64,000 nucleotides of DNA from Shinella daejeonensis (GTDB taxonomy: Bacteria > Pseudomonadota > Alphaproteobacteria > Rhizobiales > Rhizobiaceae). The stretch covers positions 310,001 to 374,000 of the forward strand of contig NZ_JAHWXY010000001.1 in the NCBI RefSeq assembly GCF_024281235.1, read 5' to 3'. The notes beneath the pieces are model-generated. The model searched no databases. It was not told the origin of the DNA and was given only the letters and a program-made list of their open reading frames with translations. Shown piece after piece: positions 16,109-25,806 of the stretch (its first letter is position 1; each line of letters opens with the position of its first letter). Both the position numbers and the translations under genes were made by a program.

Positions 16109-16726
16109 TCAGATCGACGCCAGCGTCCAGCCGACGATATCGGCGACCACCGCCTGAAACGCGGTATCGAGCCCTTTCACGAAGGCCGCATTGCCGGAAC
16201 CCCGCACGGGCGCGGTGGCGCGAAACACCTTCTGCGCCCTGACGGTTCCGTTGCGGTCATTGAGCAGCTTGGCCGAAATCTCCACGATTGCCGTGGCCGG
16301 ACCGCCCATCCGCACCTCGAAGGCCCGGATGTCCGTCACCACCTGATAGTCGATGGCGAGCCCCTCGCCCGGCTTGCCGACGCCGCCGAGCCGGCCGCTG
16401 TTTTCAAAGGCCTGCACGAGCTTCGCCTGAACCATCTTCGTCAGGCTGTCGCTCCATTGCGAACTGGCGAGATACTGGATTTCCGCGGCCGTCGGCCGGA
16501 TGACGATCTGCTCGCTGTCGAGCGCCTTCAATGCGGAAGGCTGCGGCACGAGAATCTGCCGGTTCCGCGCCGAAGGCCCGGAAATCTCGCCCACGCCGGA
16601 AAGCCCGAACGTGTCGTTACGCGCCTGCCCGCCGGCGCAACCCGCCAGCGCCGCCACGAGGGCGGCCATGACAGCCGGACGCGACATCGCGTTGTTCCGC
16701 CACCACTGCCTCACCGATGCCGTCAT
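16109..16726 (-). CDS. ABC-type transport auxiliary lipoprotein (PqiC/LetC-like)
   Basis: A lipoprotein of about 205 residues with lipobox LAGC near residue 30 (or 17 from the inner start), followed by a beta-rich domain of the ABC-transport auxiliary family (PqiC-like). The segments ILVPQPSALKALDSEQIVIRP and AEIQYLASSQWSDSLTKMVQAKLVQAFENSG are typical (given here as family blocks near residues 60-120). It probably sits at the outer membrane and works with the MCE protein encoded upstream. Starts at 16726 and 16687 both give a lipoprotein signal; 16726 is chosen arbitrarily. Last gene of the leftward mlaE-mlaF-mlaD-lipoprotein operon, about 140 bp after mlaD. Confidence 0.82.
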   Translation of the reverse strand: MTASVRQWWRNNAMSRPAVMAALVAALAGCAGGQARNDTFGLSGVGEISGPSARNRQILVPQPSALKALDSEQIVIRPTAAEIQYLASSQWSDSLTKMVQAKLVQAFENSGRLGGVGKPGEGLAIDYQVVTDIRAFEVRMGGPATAIVEISAKLLNDRNGTVRAQKVFRATAPVRGSGNAAFVKGLDTAFQAVVADIVGWTLASI

Positions 16727-16864
16727 GTTTTCTCGAACCCGTTGCAATCCTGTGTGGCAGTCGCCGCTGCATTCCGCTCCCGGCAACCATGAAGGGTTAG
16801 GACAATTTCAACCAATCGCCAAGCCCCGCGCGGATGAATGCGGACGGGCGCCCGCCGGTTCCGC

Positions 16865-18235
16865 TCACCGCCGTGTCCGTCCGTCATACTGCTTCACCGT
16901 CTCGCCCCCGAAAATCAGGCGTTGCGGGTTGCGTTCGAACCCCGAGATCGCGCTATCGAGATTCTGGATGGTGCGGCGGGTATCGGAAACGAGCGATTCG
17001 ACATCGCGCAGTCCGCTGCCGGAAAAGCGCTGGAGATTTTCGGCGATCGGACCGATTCGGGCATTCAGCGTGTCGGCCGCCTGCTTGATCGACTGGAGCG
17101 TCGCCTTCGCCTCGGCAAACAGCGATTCGGAATCGCCCTCGCCGAGGAAGCCGTCCAGCTTGGCGAGAATGCCGTCGACGCGGCTCGACGCGGCATTGAG
17201 CTTGTTGGTCATCTGCTGCGTGTCGGAGATGATGGCGTCGATATCCTCCTCCCGCGCGCCGATCCGGTTGGCGACACCGGTGACGGAGGCGATCGCCTTG
17301 CGGGCGTCCGCGCTGGCGACCGAGATATTGTCGACGGCGCCGCTCACCTTCTGCGTATCGACGGCGGCGATCAGCGTATCGAACCGGTCGAGCGTGGCGC
17401 TGGCGCTCTTGCCGAAGGTGTCGAAGGTCGCCGCGGTGCGGCGAATGCCCTCGATCGTTTCCCGGACCTCTCCTGACGCATCCGCAAGATCGCTCGTCAC
17501 CTTCTCGACATTGGAGACGACGTGATCGACTTTCTTCGCATCGACCGACCTGATCAGCGTCTCGACGGCGGAAAGCGTGCTGTCGAGCCGGCCGGACAGG
17601 CCGTTGAACGTATCCGAAAGGCCGCCGACGCTCTTCAGGAAGGCATCGATATTGGCGGCGTTGCGGGTCAGCGCGCCGGAGAAGTTCTCGGCATTGCGGA
17701 TCGTATTGGTGAGCGGCTGGCGCGCGTCCTTGACGAAGCCCTGGAGATCGGAAATGGCGTCGTCCGCCTTGCGCAGGATCCGGTCGGCCGTCGCAAGGAT
17801 ATTGGTGACGCCGGATTGCTGGGCTTCCAGAACCGCCGTCGTCTCCGTTTCGATGGCCTGTTGCAGGATATTGGGATCGGAGGCGTTGCCGCCGCTGAGC
17901 TCGACATAGGCGGCCCCGGTCAGCCCCTGAACTTCAAGAACGGCGGTGGTCGAGCTCTTGACCGGCGCGGTCGTCGAGACCTCGGTCAACGCCACCGAAA
18001 AGCGCGGGTCGTTCGGATCGATCGCCAGACTGCGCACCGAACCCACCGGAATGCCGTTGAACCGCACGGGCGAGCCGATGCTGAGGCCGTTGGCGGAGCC
18101 GGGGATGCGGATCGCCAGAGAGGCCATTTCACCGCCCCGGCCGTATTGCGACATCCAGTAGACGAAGCCGAAAGCGGCGGCGATGACGAGGACGGTAAAA
18201 AAACCGACGAGGGCGTAGTTGGCTTTGGTTTCCAT
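16865..18235 (-). CDS. mlaD: MCE-family lipid transport protein MlaD
   Basis: A 456-residue MlaD/PqiB-type protein anchored in the inner membrane by one N-terminal helix (ALVGFFTVLVIAAAFGFVYWM, about 8-28). The MCE domain follows (about 38-115, with SANGLSIGSPVRFNGIPVG and LEVQGLTGAAYVELSGG), then a long helical region (about 150-430) with repeated Asp/Ala/Leu patterns that forms the tunnel or needle in MCE systems. MCE proteins form hexamers that carry phospholipids between the membranes. The longer helical tail, compared with E. coli MlaD (about 180 residues), is usual for rhizobial versions. Eight bp after mlaF in one operon. Confidence 0.92.
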   Translation of the reverse strand: METKANYALVGFFTVLVIAAAFGFVYWMSQYGRGGEMASLAIRIPGSANGLSIGSPVRFNGIPVGSVRSLAIDPNDPRFSVALTEVSTTAPVKSSTTAVLEVQGLTGAAYVELSGGNASDPNILQQAIETETTAVLEAQQSGVTNILATADRILRKADDAISDLQGFVKDARQPLTNTIRNAENFSGALTRNAANIDAFLKSVGGLSDTFNGLSGRLDSTLSAVETLIRSVDAKKVDHVVSNVEKVTSDLADASGEVRETIEGIRRTAATFDTFGKSASATLDRFDTLIAAVDTQKVSGAVDNISVASADARKAIASVTGVANRIGAREEDIDAIISDTQQMTNKLNAASSRVDGILAKLDGFLGEGDSESLFAEAKATLQSIKQAADTLNARIGPIAENLQRFSGSGLRDVESLVSDTRRTIQNLDSAISGFERNPQRLIFGGETVKQYDGRTRR

Positions 18236-18243
18236 GGTTCCGG

Positions 18244-19080
18244 CTATCCCGCGTTTTCATCCGTCAGCGGCCTTGAGGCCGGCAAGGACGCATCTCGGGC
18301 GTCGCGCACGATGGAGCGGGCGCGCTTGCCCTGGAAATAGGACTGCACCCAGGCATCGTCACAGGCCAGCATGTCCTCGATCGTTCCCTCGACCAGAACC
18401 TGCTTCCGTCCGAGAACCGCGATGCGGTCACAGACCGAAAACAGGCTGTCGAGATCGTGTGTCACCATATACACGGTCAATCCCAGGGTGTCGCGCAGTT
18501 TGGCGATCAGGTCGTCGAACTCCGCCGCGCCGATGGGATCGAGGCCGGACGTCGGCTCGTCGAGGAACACCAGCGCCGGGTCGAGCGCCAGCGCACGCGC
18601 CAGCGCCGCCCGCTTGATCATGCCGCCCGAAAGCTCGGAAGGAAACTTGTCCGCCGCCTCCGGCGCAAGCCCCACCAGTTCGATCTTCAGCCGCGCCAGT
18701 TCGTCCATCAGGTCTTGCGGCAGGTCGAGATATTCGCGCATCGGCACCTGGATATTCTCGCGCACCGTCAGGGCGGAAAACAGCGCCCCGTGCTGGAACA
18801 GCACCCCGAGCTTCATATCGAGACGCAGCCGCTCTTCCTCGCTCGCCTTGTCGAAGTCGATGCCGAAGATGCGGATCGTGCCGCCGCGGCGGGGCAAAAG
18901 CCGCAGCACGGTGCGCATCAGCACGGATTTCCCGGTGCCGGACGCTCCGACGAAGCCGAGGATCTCGCCGCGATAGATATCGAGGTTGAGCTTGTCGAGC
19001 ACGATGTTGCTGCCGAACCCGACCGTCAGGTCCTTGACCGACAGCATCACCTCGTCCTGTTGCGTCCCGCTCGCCTCCAT
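18244..19080 (-). CDS. mlaF: MCE/Mla ABC transporter ATP-binding protein
   Basis: A 278-residue ABC ATPase that powers the Mla lipid transporter. Walker A GFVGASGTGKSVLMR is at about 46-60, the signature LSGGMIKRAALARA near 148-161, Walker B LVFLDEPTSGLD near 168-179, and the switch His in VTHDLDSL. Signature LSGGM and the D-loop fit the MlaF/Ttg2A subfamily. The ATG at 19080 is preceded by GGGAGG; a start at 19110 would overlap mlaE and lacks a site. Cotranscribed between mlaE and mlaD. Confidence 0.94.
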   Translation of the reverse strand: MEASGTQQDEVMLSVKDLTVGFGSNIVLDKLNLDIYRGEILGFVGASGTGKSVLMRTVLRLLPRRGGTIRIFGIDFDKASEEERLRLDMKLGVLFQHGALFSALTVRENIQVPMREYLDLPQDLMDELARLKIELVGLAPEAADKFPSELSGGMIKRAALARALALDPALVFLDEPTSGLDPIGAAEFDDLIAKLRDTLGLTVYMVTHDLDSLFSVCDRIAVLGRKQVLVEGTIEDMLACDDAWVQSYFQGKRARSIVRDARDASLPASRPLTDENAG

Positions 19081-19090
19081 ACCGCCTCCC

Positions 19091-20242
19091 CTAGAAATTG
19101 ATCGCGGCATAGAACATGGCGAAGAGCCCGTCCATGAGGATGACGACGAAGATCGATTTCACCACGGATGCGGTCACCCGGCGGCCGAGCGATTCGGCGC
19201 TGCCGCCCACCTTCAGCCCCTCCACCGAGGCGACGATGCCGATGATCAGCGCCATGAACGGCGCCTTGATCATGCCGGCGAGCACCGTGGACAGATCGAC
19301 CGCCTCGCGCAGGCGCGACAGGAACGTTTCGAAGGTGATCCCCGAATAGGACCAGGCGACCACGGCCGCGCCGAACAGCGCCGCGAAATTGGCGATGATG
19401 GTGAGAAGCGGCAGCGCCACCGTCAGCGCGACAAGGCGCGGGAAGACAAGAACGCCGACGGGGCTGAGCCCCATCACCTTCAACGCGTCCACCTCCTCGC
19501 GCATCTTCATCGAGCCGATTTCGGCGGTGATGGCGCTGCCGGAGCGTCCGGCGATCATGATGGCCGTCAACAGCACGCCGATCTCGCGCAACTGGAGGAT
19601 GCCGACGAGATCGACGACGAAGACCTCGGCCCCGAAATAGCGCAGCTGGAATGCGCCCTGCTGTGCGATGATCGCGCCGATCAGGAAGGACATCAGCGTG
19701 ATGATGGGAACGGCGCGCACGCCCATGCGGTCGATCTGATGCACGATGGCCGCCGGTGAAACAGCGCTCTGACGGCCGAGCTTGAGCTGTGCGCCGCGCA
19801 CGGCGGAGCCGAGGATGAACATCGCCGCCACGACATCGTCCCAGATCGCCATCATCAACTCGCCGAGTGGCGAAAACAGCTGCTGGAAGCGCGTATCATA
19901 GGCCGGCCGGTCCGCCTTCGGTTCCGAAAGCCGCTCCGGCAGCGCCGCGATAAGGTCAGCGTAGCGACCGTTATCGCCCGGCGTGAGATGCACCTCGCCG
20001 CCGCCTTCGCGCCGCTTCCCGATGGCGCGACGCAACAGCCATGCCCCGGCCGTATCCATGGCGCGGACGCCGCTGAGGTCGATTTCCAGCCTGCCGCCGT
20101 TTGCGGCCGTATCGGCCAGCCGCTTGCGGATGGCGATGGCGGTCGCATTGGTCCAGTCGCCGGAAAGGCGCCATACCTCTCCCGCGCCGTCCGGCAGCGT
20201 CTCGCTCGCGATGTCGGCCTGGCTCTGGGCTGCGGCGCTCAA
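19091..20242 (-). CDS. mlaE: STAS-MlaE fusion: ABC lipid transporter permease
   Basis: A 383-residue fusion. Residues about 15-115 form a STAS domain (EIDLSGVRAMDTAGAWLL, the MlaB-like part), and about 120-383 form the MlaE permease with five to six membrane segments. The permease carries the conserved ELREIGVLLTAIMIAGRSGSAITAEIGSMK-type loop (seen as LREIGVLLTAIMIAGRSGSA) that contacts MlaF. In E. coli MlaB and MlaE are separate genes; here they are one polypeptide, so no mlaB is needed. First gene of the leftward operon mlaE-mlaF-mlaD-lipoprotein for phospholipid trafficking between inner and outer membranes. Confidence 0.93.
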   Translation of the reverse strand: MSAAAQSQADIASETLPDGAGEVWRLSGDWTNATAIAIRKRLADTAANGGRLEIDLSGVRAMDTAGAWLLRRAIGKRREGGGEVHLTPGDNGRYADLIAALPERLSEPKADRPAYDTRFQQLFSPLGELMMAIWDDVVAAMFILGSAVRGAQLKLGRQSAVSPAAIVHQIDRMGVRAVPIITLMSFLIGAIIAQQGAFQLRYFGAEVFVVDLVGILQLREIGVLLTAIMIAGRSGSAITAEIGSMKMREEVDALKVMGLSPVGVLVFPRLVALTVALPLLTIIANFAALFGAAVVAWSYSGITFETFLSRLREAVDLSTVLAGMIKAPFMALIIGIVASVEGLKVGGSAESLGRRVTASVVKSIFVVILMDGLFAMFYAAINF

Positions 20243-20369
20243 ATCTTCTGCATCTTCCCGGCTGCGGATAAAACCTGAGGTCTCTCATACCGGCTTGCCG
20301 GCGCTCTGTCACCGAACGAACCGATGAAAGCCCCGTCGTCCCGCAATTTTTGACGTCTGGCGGTTCCGG

Positions 20370-21200
20370 TCAGGCAGCTTTGGCGCGCAGGATGGACGTC
20401 AGCGCCTTCGTTTCGCCGTCGATATCCTCCGGCCTCTCGGTCGCCTTCTGCCAGGTGATCAGTTCCATCCGTCCGTCCTGGTGCTCGGCAATCGCCGTGC
20501 AGCTCTCCACCCAGTCGCCGGTGTTGATATAGCGGATGCCGTCGATGTCCGCGATGACGGCGTGGTGGATATGACCGCAGATGACGCCGTCCGCCTCGTG
20601 GCGGCGCGCCTCATCGGCCACGGCCTGCTGGAACGCCCCGATGAAATTGACCGCCGTCTTCACCTGCTGCTTGGCCCAGCAGGAAAAGGACCAGTAAGGC
20701 AGCCCGAGCCGGCGGCGCACCGCCGCAAAGGCGATATTGAGGCCGATCGCCAGATCATAGGCCCAGTCGCCGAGATAGGCGAGCACCCGGGCATGACGCA
20801 CCACCACGTCGAATTCGTCGCCATGCAGCACCAGATAGCGCCGCCCGTCGGCCGCCTCGTGGATGATCCTCTGCGCGACCTCGACGCCGCCGAAATGCAC
20901 GCCGGGAAAATCGCGCAGGAATTCGTCGTGATTGCCGGGGATATAGATGATCCGCGTGCCCTTGCGCGCCTTGCGCAGCAGCTTCTGGGTCACATCGTTG
21001 CAGACCTGCGGCCAGTACCAGTTCCGCTTCAGTCGCCAGCCGTCGACGATGTCGCCGACGAGCACGATGGTCTCGGCCTCGTGATGACGCAGGAAATCGA
21101 TGAGGAAATCCGCCCGCGCCGCCCTTGATCCCAGATGCACGTCCGAGATGAACAGCGTGCGGAAGTGGCGGACATCGGGAACGACGGGGGTCACGGTCAT
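20370..21200 (-). CDS. LpxH-like metallophosphoesterase (UDP-2,3-diacylglucosamine diphosphatase family)
   Basis: A 276-residue calcineurin-type phosphoesterase of the COG2908/LpxH-like family. The metal ligands lie in ISDVHLG (about 18-24), VGDIVDGW (about 45-52), PGNHDE (about 85-90), HGDEFD (about 120-125) and GHIHHA (about 212-217), an intact dimetal site. LpxH cleaves UDP-2,3-diacylglucosamine to lipid X in lipid A synthesis at the inner membrane. This family also includes paralogues of unknown substrate, so the exact role is not certain. The start at 21200 gives MTVTPVVPDVRHFRTLFISDVHLG, the usual distance to the first motif; upstream in-frame sequence looks non-coding. Confidence 0.83.
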   Translation of the reverse strand: MTVTPVVPDVRHFRTLFISDVHLGSRAARADFLIDFLRHHEAETIVLVGDIVDGWRLKRNWYWPQVCNDVTQKLLRKARKGTRIIYIPGNHDEFLRDFPGVHFGGVEVAQRIIHEAADGRRYLVLHGDEFDVVVRHARVLAYLGDWAYDLAIGLNIAFAAVRRRLGLPYWSFSCWAKQQVKTAVNFIGAFQQAVADEARRHEADGVICGHIHHAVIADIDGIRYINTGDWVESCTAIAEHQDGRMELITWQKATERPEDIDGETKALTSILRAKAA

Positions 21201-21415
21201 GATCGGGCATCTCCCTCGGGCTTCCGCCGCCGGCAAAGGCGGCCTTGCGGCCTGAAAAGCAGAGTCCTGTTTCAGGAAGATGACAACCGGCCCGCCGACA
21301 TCGGCGGCACGGCCGTTGCAAGAGCGGCCATTTGCGGATTTAACCTTGGGCGGCTTCACGTAGGGACGCTTCCATGCGAGGAAGAGCCGATGATCATGAA
21401 AGGTGGCAGGAGACG

Positions 21416-23731
21416 ATGAGTACGGGCGACAAATCCAGGGGAAATCCGGTTCCCACCAGCGGGGATATCGACCAGCAGGCCTTGTTCTTCCATCGCCATC
21501 CACGCCCCGGCAAGCTGGAAATCAACCCGACCAAGCCGCTCGGCAACCAGCGTGACCTGGCGCTCGCCTATTCTCCGGGGGTCGCGGCCCCATGCCTGGC
21601 GATTCGCGACGATCCGAACGCGGCCGCCGATTACACCGCCCGCGCCAATCTCGTCGCCGTCATCTCCAACGGCACGGCCGTCCTCGGCCTCGGCAATATC
21701 GGCCCGCTCGCCTCCAAGCCGGTGATGGAGGGCAAGGCGGTGCTCTTCAAGAAGTTTGCCGGCATCGACGTCTTCGACATCGAGATCGACGCCCCCACGG
21801 TCGACGAGATGGTCGAGGTGATATCGGCGCTGGAACCCACCTTCGGCGGCATCAACCTGGAAGACATCAAGGCGCCGGAATGTTTCGAGGTGGAACGCCG
21901 CCTGCGCGAGACGATGGACATTCCCGTCTTCCACGACGATCAGCACGGCACCGCGATCATCGTGGCGGCCGCGGTCCTCAACGGGCTGGGGCTGGCCGGA
22001 AAGTCCCTTTCCGAGGCGAAGATCGTCACCTCCGGCGCCGGCGCGGCGGCCATCGCCTGTCTCAACCTGCTCGTTTCGCTGGGTGCGAAGATCGGCAATA
22101 TCTGGGTCCACGACATCGAGGGTCTGGTCTATCAGGGCCGTGAAGAACTGATGGACGAATGGAAGGCCGTCTATGCGCAGGCAAGCGACAAGCGCCGGCT
22201 TTCCGAGACCATCGACGGGGCCGATGTCTTCCTCGGCGTGTCGGCGGCCGGCGTGCTCAAGCCGGAGCTGTTGCAGCGCATGGCGGACAATCCGCTTATC
22301 CTGGCGCTTGCCAATCCGACCCCCGAGATCATGCCGGAACTGGCCCGCAGCGTCCGGCCGGACGCCATGATCTGCACCGGCCGTTCGGATTTTCCGAATC
22401 AGGTCAACAACGTCCTGTGCTTCCCCCATATCTTCCGCGGCGCGCTCGATTGCGGCGCCCGCACGATCAACGAGGAGATGAAGATGGCGGCGGTCCAGGC
22501 GATCGCCGCGCTCGCCCGCGAGGAGGTTTCCGACGTCGCCGCCCGCGCCTATAGCGGCGATACCCCGAGTTTCGGCGCGAACTATCTAATCCCCTCGCCC
22601 TTCGACCAGCGGCTGATCCTGCGCATCGCGCCGGCGGTGGCCCGCGCGGCGGCCGAAAGCGGCGTCGCCACGCGGCCGATCGCCGATTTCGACGCCTATC
22701 TCGACCAGTTGAACCGTTTCGTCTGGCGCTCCGGCTTCCTGATGAAGCCGATCTTCGTCGCCGCCAGGAAGGCCACGCGCAACCGCGTGATCTTCGCGGA
22801 AGGCGAGGACGAGCGGGTGCTGCGCGCCGCGCAGGTCCTGCTGGAGGAGGACATCGCCCGGCCGATCCTCGTCGGGCGGCCGCAGATCATCGAGACCCGG
22901 CTGAAGCGCTATGGCCTGCGCATCCGTCCCGAGACGGATTTCGAGGTCGTGAACCCCGAGGGCGACCCCCGCTACCGCGACTATGTGGACGACTATTTCC
23001 GCATCGTCGGACGCCAGGGCGTCACCCCCGAGGCCGCCCGCACCGTGGTGCGCACCAACCAGACCGTCATCGGCGCGCTCTCCGTCCGGCGCGGCGAGGC
23101 CGATGCGCTGATCTGCGGCGTCGAGGGCCATTACGCCAAACATCTGCGCGATGTGCGCCAGATCATCGGCAAGCGCGAGGGCGTGCTCGATTTCTCGGCG
23201 CTGAGCCTGCTGATCTCGCAGCGCGGCGCCACCTTCTTCACCGACACCTATGTCAAATTCGACCCGACGGCCGAGGAGGTCGCGCAGATGACGGTGATGG
23301 CGGCCCGCGAGATCCGTCGCTTCGGCATCACCCCGCGCGCCGCCCTCGTCTCGCATTCGAATTTCGGCTCCCGTGATTCCGTCAGCGCCTTCAAGATGCG
23401 CCGGGCGATGGAACTGGTGCGCGAGGCGGCGCCGGATCTGGAGGCGGACGGCGAGATGCATGGCGATTCGGCGATCTCCGAAGTGCTGCGCCAGCGCGTC
23501 ATGCCGCACACGACGCTGACGGGCGAGGCCAATCTGCTGGTCTTCCCGAACCTCGATGCGGCCAATATCACGCTCGGCGTGGTCAAGAGCATGACGGACG
23601 GCCTGCATGTCGGGCCGATCCTGCTCGGGGCCGCCATGCCCGCCCATATCCTGTCGCCGTCCGTCACGTCGCGCGGTGTCGTCAACATGGCCGCGCTCGC
23701 CGTCGTCGAGGCTTCCAACCCGACGGCCTGA
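21416..23731 (+). CDS. tme: NADP-dependent malic enzyme with phosphotransacetylase-like domain (TME type)
   Basis: A 771-residue chimeric malic enzyme that oxidatively decarboxylates malate to pyruvate. Residues about 1-430 are the malic enzyme part, with SPGVAAPC (Tyr/Lys region), [23 protein letters not shown] and the dinucleotide site [13 protein letters not shown]. Residues about 440-771 are a phosphotransacetylase-like domain ([26 protein letters not shown]) that in rhizobial enzymes mainly serves oligomer formation and regulation. The N-terminus [28 protein letters not shown] (block near 14-40) resembles S. meliloti TME more than NAD-dependent DME, from memory of those sequences. The ATG at 21416 has AGGAG upstream. 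It stands alone and ends in a perfect hairpin. Confidence 0.88.
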   Translation: MSTGDKSRGNPVPTSGDIDQQALFFHRHPRPGKLEINPTKPLGNQRDLALAYSPGVAAPCLAIRDDPNAAADYTARANLVAVISNGTAVLGLGNIGPLASKPVMEGKAVLFKKFAGIDVFDIEIDAPTVDEMVEVISALEPTFGGINLEDIKAPECFEVERRLRETMDIPVFHDDQHGTAIIVAAAVLNGLGLAGKSLSEAKIVTSGAGAAAIACLNLLVSLGAKIGNIWVHDIEGLVYQGREELMDEWKAVYAQASDKRRLSETIDGADVFLGVSAAGVLKPELLQRMADNPLILALANPTPEIMPELARSVRPDAMICTGRSDFPNQVNNVLCFPHIFRGALDCGARTINEEMKMAAVQAIAALAREEVSDVAARAYSGDTPSFGANYLIPSPFDQRLILRIAPAVARAAAESGVATRPIADFDAYLDQLNRFVWRSGFLMKPIFVAARKATRNRVIFAEGEDERVLRAAQVLLEEDIARPILVGRPQIIETRLKRYGLRIRPETDFEVVNPEGDPRYRDYVDDYFRIVGRQGVTPEAARTVVRTNQTVIGALSVRRGEADALICGVEGHYAKHLRDVRQIIGKREGVLDFSALSLLISQRGATFFTDTYVKFDPTAEEVAQMTVMAAREIRRFGITPRAALVSHSNFGSRDSVSAFKMRRAMELVREAAPDLEADGEMHGDSAISEVLRQRVMPHTTLTGEANLLVFPNLDAANITLGVVKSMTDGLHVGPILLGAAMPAHILSPSVTSRGVVNMAALAVVEASNPTA

Positions 23732-23739
23732 TCCATTCG

Positions 23740-23774
23740 TTCTCCCGCAAACGTTAATCACGAATGCGGGAGAA
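23740..23774 (+). terminator. Hairpin after malic enzyme gene
   Basis: A perfect 10-bp stem TTCTCCCGCA / TGCGGGAGAA (23740-23749, 23765-23774) starting 9 bp after the stop codon, with a 15-nt loop. The sequence beyond is only mildly T-rich. It covers the ATG at 23764, arguing against that ATG as the next gene's start. Confidence 0.6.
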
Positions 23775-23841
23775 TGTTGCTTTGCGCGTTGCCGGGCCTA
23801 TCATGCGGGGATCATCCAGTCCTGCCATCGGGGTTCGTAAC

Positions 23842-24945
23842 GTGAGAGCGGCAGCCCGCCTCGTCATCGCCGGTCTTTCCTGCCTGCCGCTGCTGTTGTG
23901 GGGCGATGCGGCGATGGCCGACCGTTGCGACCGCCTCCGGACCGAACTCGCCAACCTGCCTCGTGTCGTCGCCGATACGAAGGGCGCGCGCAAATATGCC
24001 AGCGCCATCGCCCGTCAGAATATCCAGCTGCGCAAGGCGAAGGACCAGATGCGCCGGCTTGGTTGCAGCGGCGGCAGCATCGTCGTCTTCGGCGGCCGCA
24101 ACGCAGCGGCCTGCGGCACGCTGGCCGACGCCGCCGACCGGATGCAGCGCAACCTCCAGGTCCTCGACAGCAAGCGGCGCGAACTGGCCGCTGGAAAGTC
24201 GAACAACGGCCGGCGCACCCGGCTTCTCGCCGCGCTGGAAACCGGCCGCTGCAACGAACGAAAGGTCGACGTGATGCCGGCGGCGACCACCGAGACCCTC
24301 CGCGCGCTCACCGACGAGGGAAAGAACGGCCAGGGCTTCGGCATGCTTCCGGAAGGCGGCGACCGTCTCGGTCTGCGCCCGCTCGGCACGCCGCGCGGCC
24401 ACGGCAACCTGCGCACCGTCTGCGTGCGCACCTGCGACGGCGGCTTCTTTCCGATCTCCTCGGGCGCGACCCCGCTCGATTTCCGCCGCGACCAGCAGGT
24501 CTGCGCCATGATGTGCCCGCAGACCGAAACGGAACTCTTCTATCATCCGCTGACCGGTATGCAGGGAACCGAACAGATGACGTCGAGCGTCACGGGTCGC
24601 CGCTATTCGGAACTGCCCAACGCCTTTGCCTACCGCACCCGCGACCTTTCCCGGCCGGATACCTGCGGCTGCAATCTGGGCGCCTACCATCGGGAGATGA
24701 TCCGGCGCGAAAAGGCGCTGAAGGGGGAAGACGCGCCCGCCGGAAACCACAGTTCCATCACGCATGTCCGCGGCACGTTGCCGCCGGAAGCCGTAGCGCA
24801 GGACGACATGCCGGCCTCGCCGCCCGCGCCGGTTGTCGAGCGCGCCTACGATCCGGACGCAAGGAAGGTCCGCATCGTCGGTCCGGTCTTTCTGCCGGCC
24901 GATACGTCCTCCATCGATCTCCGCCATCCCGCCGGCGTCAACTGA
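23842..24945 (+). CDS. DUF2865 domain exported protein
   Basis: A protein of about 367 residues. From the GTG at 23842 it begins with a well-formed signal peptide (MRAAARLVIAGLSCLPLLLWG, cleavage after AMA near 26); in-frame ATGs at 23764 and 23803 would add an untypical extension, and the first lies in a terminator hairpin. The N-terminal mature part is helical with Cys residues (RCDRLRTEL, RRLGCSGGS). The DUF2865 block contains VCVRTCDGGFFPIS and CAMMCPQTETELFYH (about 195-240), and DTCGCNLGAY follows; the many Cys imply a disulphide-bonded periplasmic protein. Family function is unknown. Convergent with the TolB-like gene. Confidence 0.75.
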   Translation: MRAAARLVIAGLSCLPLLLWGDAAMADRCDRLRTELANLPRVVADTKGARKYASAIARQNIQLRKAKDQMRRLGCSGGSIVVFGGRNAAACGTLADAADRMQRNLQVLDSKRRELAAGKSNNGRRTRLLAALETGRCNERKVDVMPAATTETLRALTDEGKNGQGFGMLPEGGDRLGLRPLGTPRGHGNLRTVCVRTCDGGFFPISSGATPLDFRRDQQVCAMMCPQTETELFYHPLTGMQGTEQMTSSVTGRRYSELPNAFAYRTRDLSRPDTCGCNLGAYHREMIRREKALKGEDAPAGNHSSITHVRGTLPPEAVAQDDMPASPPAPVVERAYDPDARKVRIVGPVFLPADTSSIDLRHPAGVN

Positions 24946-24972
24946 TCGCACCGGCCCGCGACGAACCCCGTT

Positions 24973-25803
24973 TCAGCGCGGGACGGGCGCGTAGCGCACA
25001 TAGGCGAAGCGACGCCCGTCGGGGGACCAGTTCGGTACGTTCATCGTCCCCTGCCCGCCGAAAAGCGTGAACAGCACCCGGTCGTCGCCGCCATTCATGT
25101 CCATGAGACGCAAGCGCACGTCGAGGTCGCGGGGATGATCGAAAACGTCGCCATCATAGGACAGCACAAGAAGGTTGCGCCCGTCCGGCGAAGGATGCGG
25201 GAACCAGTCGCCATAGGGGCTGTCGGTGATGCGCGTCGGGGCGCTGCCGTCGGGGCGCACGCGCCAGATCTGCATGCGGCCGGTGCGGCTGGAGTTGAAA
25301 TAGATCCATTCTCCGTCCGCCGACCAGTCCGGCCCGTCGTTGCGGCCCTCGCCGAAGGTCAGGCGGCGTTCCTCGCCGCCATCGACGGCGATCGTGTAGA
25401 TATCGAAGACATCGTCGCGGATGCCGCAATAGCTGATCTGCGAACCGTCGGGCGACCAGCCATGCCAGTAGGACGGCCGGTTCGGCGTCACCGGACGCGG
25501 CGTGCCGCCCTCGACCGGCAGCACGTAGATCGCCGCCTGGCCGAACTCGGCCTTGTCGGTGATCGCCAGCAGGCGGCCGTCGGGCGACAGCCCGTGATCG
25601 TTGTTGCAGCGGGTGGCGAAACCCGTATCGATCCGCTCCGGCTCGCCGCCATCGATCGGCAGCCGATAGATCAGTCCGTCGCCGTTGACGACGAGGAAGC
25701 GGCCGTCCCGTGAAAAATTCGGCGCTTCCAGCAGCCGCTCCGTCCGCCACACGACCTGCGTCCGGCCGATCGCGATATCATGGATCTCGACGGAGCTTCG
25801 CAT
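24973..25803 (-). CDS. TolB-like beta-propeller (PD40 repeat) protein
   Basis: A 276-residue protein of WD40-like PD40 repeats: units of about 40 residues with motifs such as SRDGRFLVV, SPDGRLLAI, SPDGSQISY, SADGEWIYF, SPDGRNLLV and SPDGRRFAY, giving a five- to six-blade propeller. Unlike TolB it has no signal peptide and no N-terminal TolB domain, so it is probably cytoplasmic. It begins 3 bp after the nadE stop on the same strand and is likely cotranscribed with nadE. Function unknown; members are often annotated as TolB family or transporter-associated. Confidence 0.8.
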   Translation of the reverse strand: MRSSVEIHDIAIGRTQVVWRTERLLEAPNFSRDGRFLVVNGDGLIYRLPIDGGEPERIDTGFATRCNNDHGLSPDGRLLAITDKAEFGQAAIYVLPVEGGTPRPVTPNRPSYWHGWSPDGSQISYCGIRDDVFDIYTIAVDGGEERRLTFGEGRNDGPDWSADGEWIYFNSSRTGRMQIWRVRPDGSAPTRITDSPYGDWFPHPSPDGRNLLVLSYDGDVFDHPRDLDVRLRLMDMNGGDDRVLFTLFGGQGTMNVPNWSPDGRRFAYVRYAPVPR

Positions 25804-25806
25804 GGA

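Noticed and set aside
23764-23841. ATG at 23764 as the start of the DUF2865 gene
   Set aside because: This ATG lies in the right arm of the malic enzyme hairpin and gives an extended, untypical signal peptide; the GTG at 23842 fits better.
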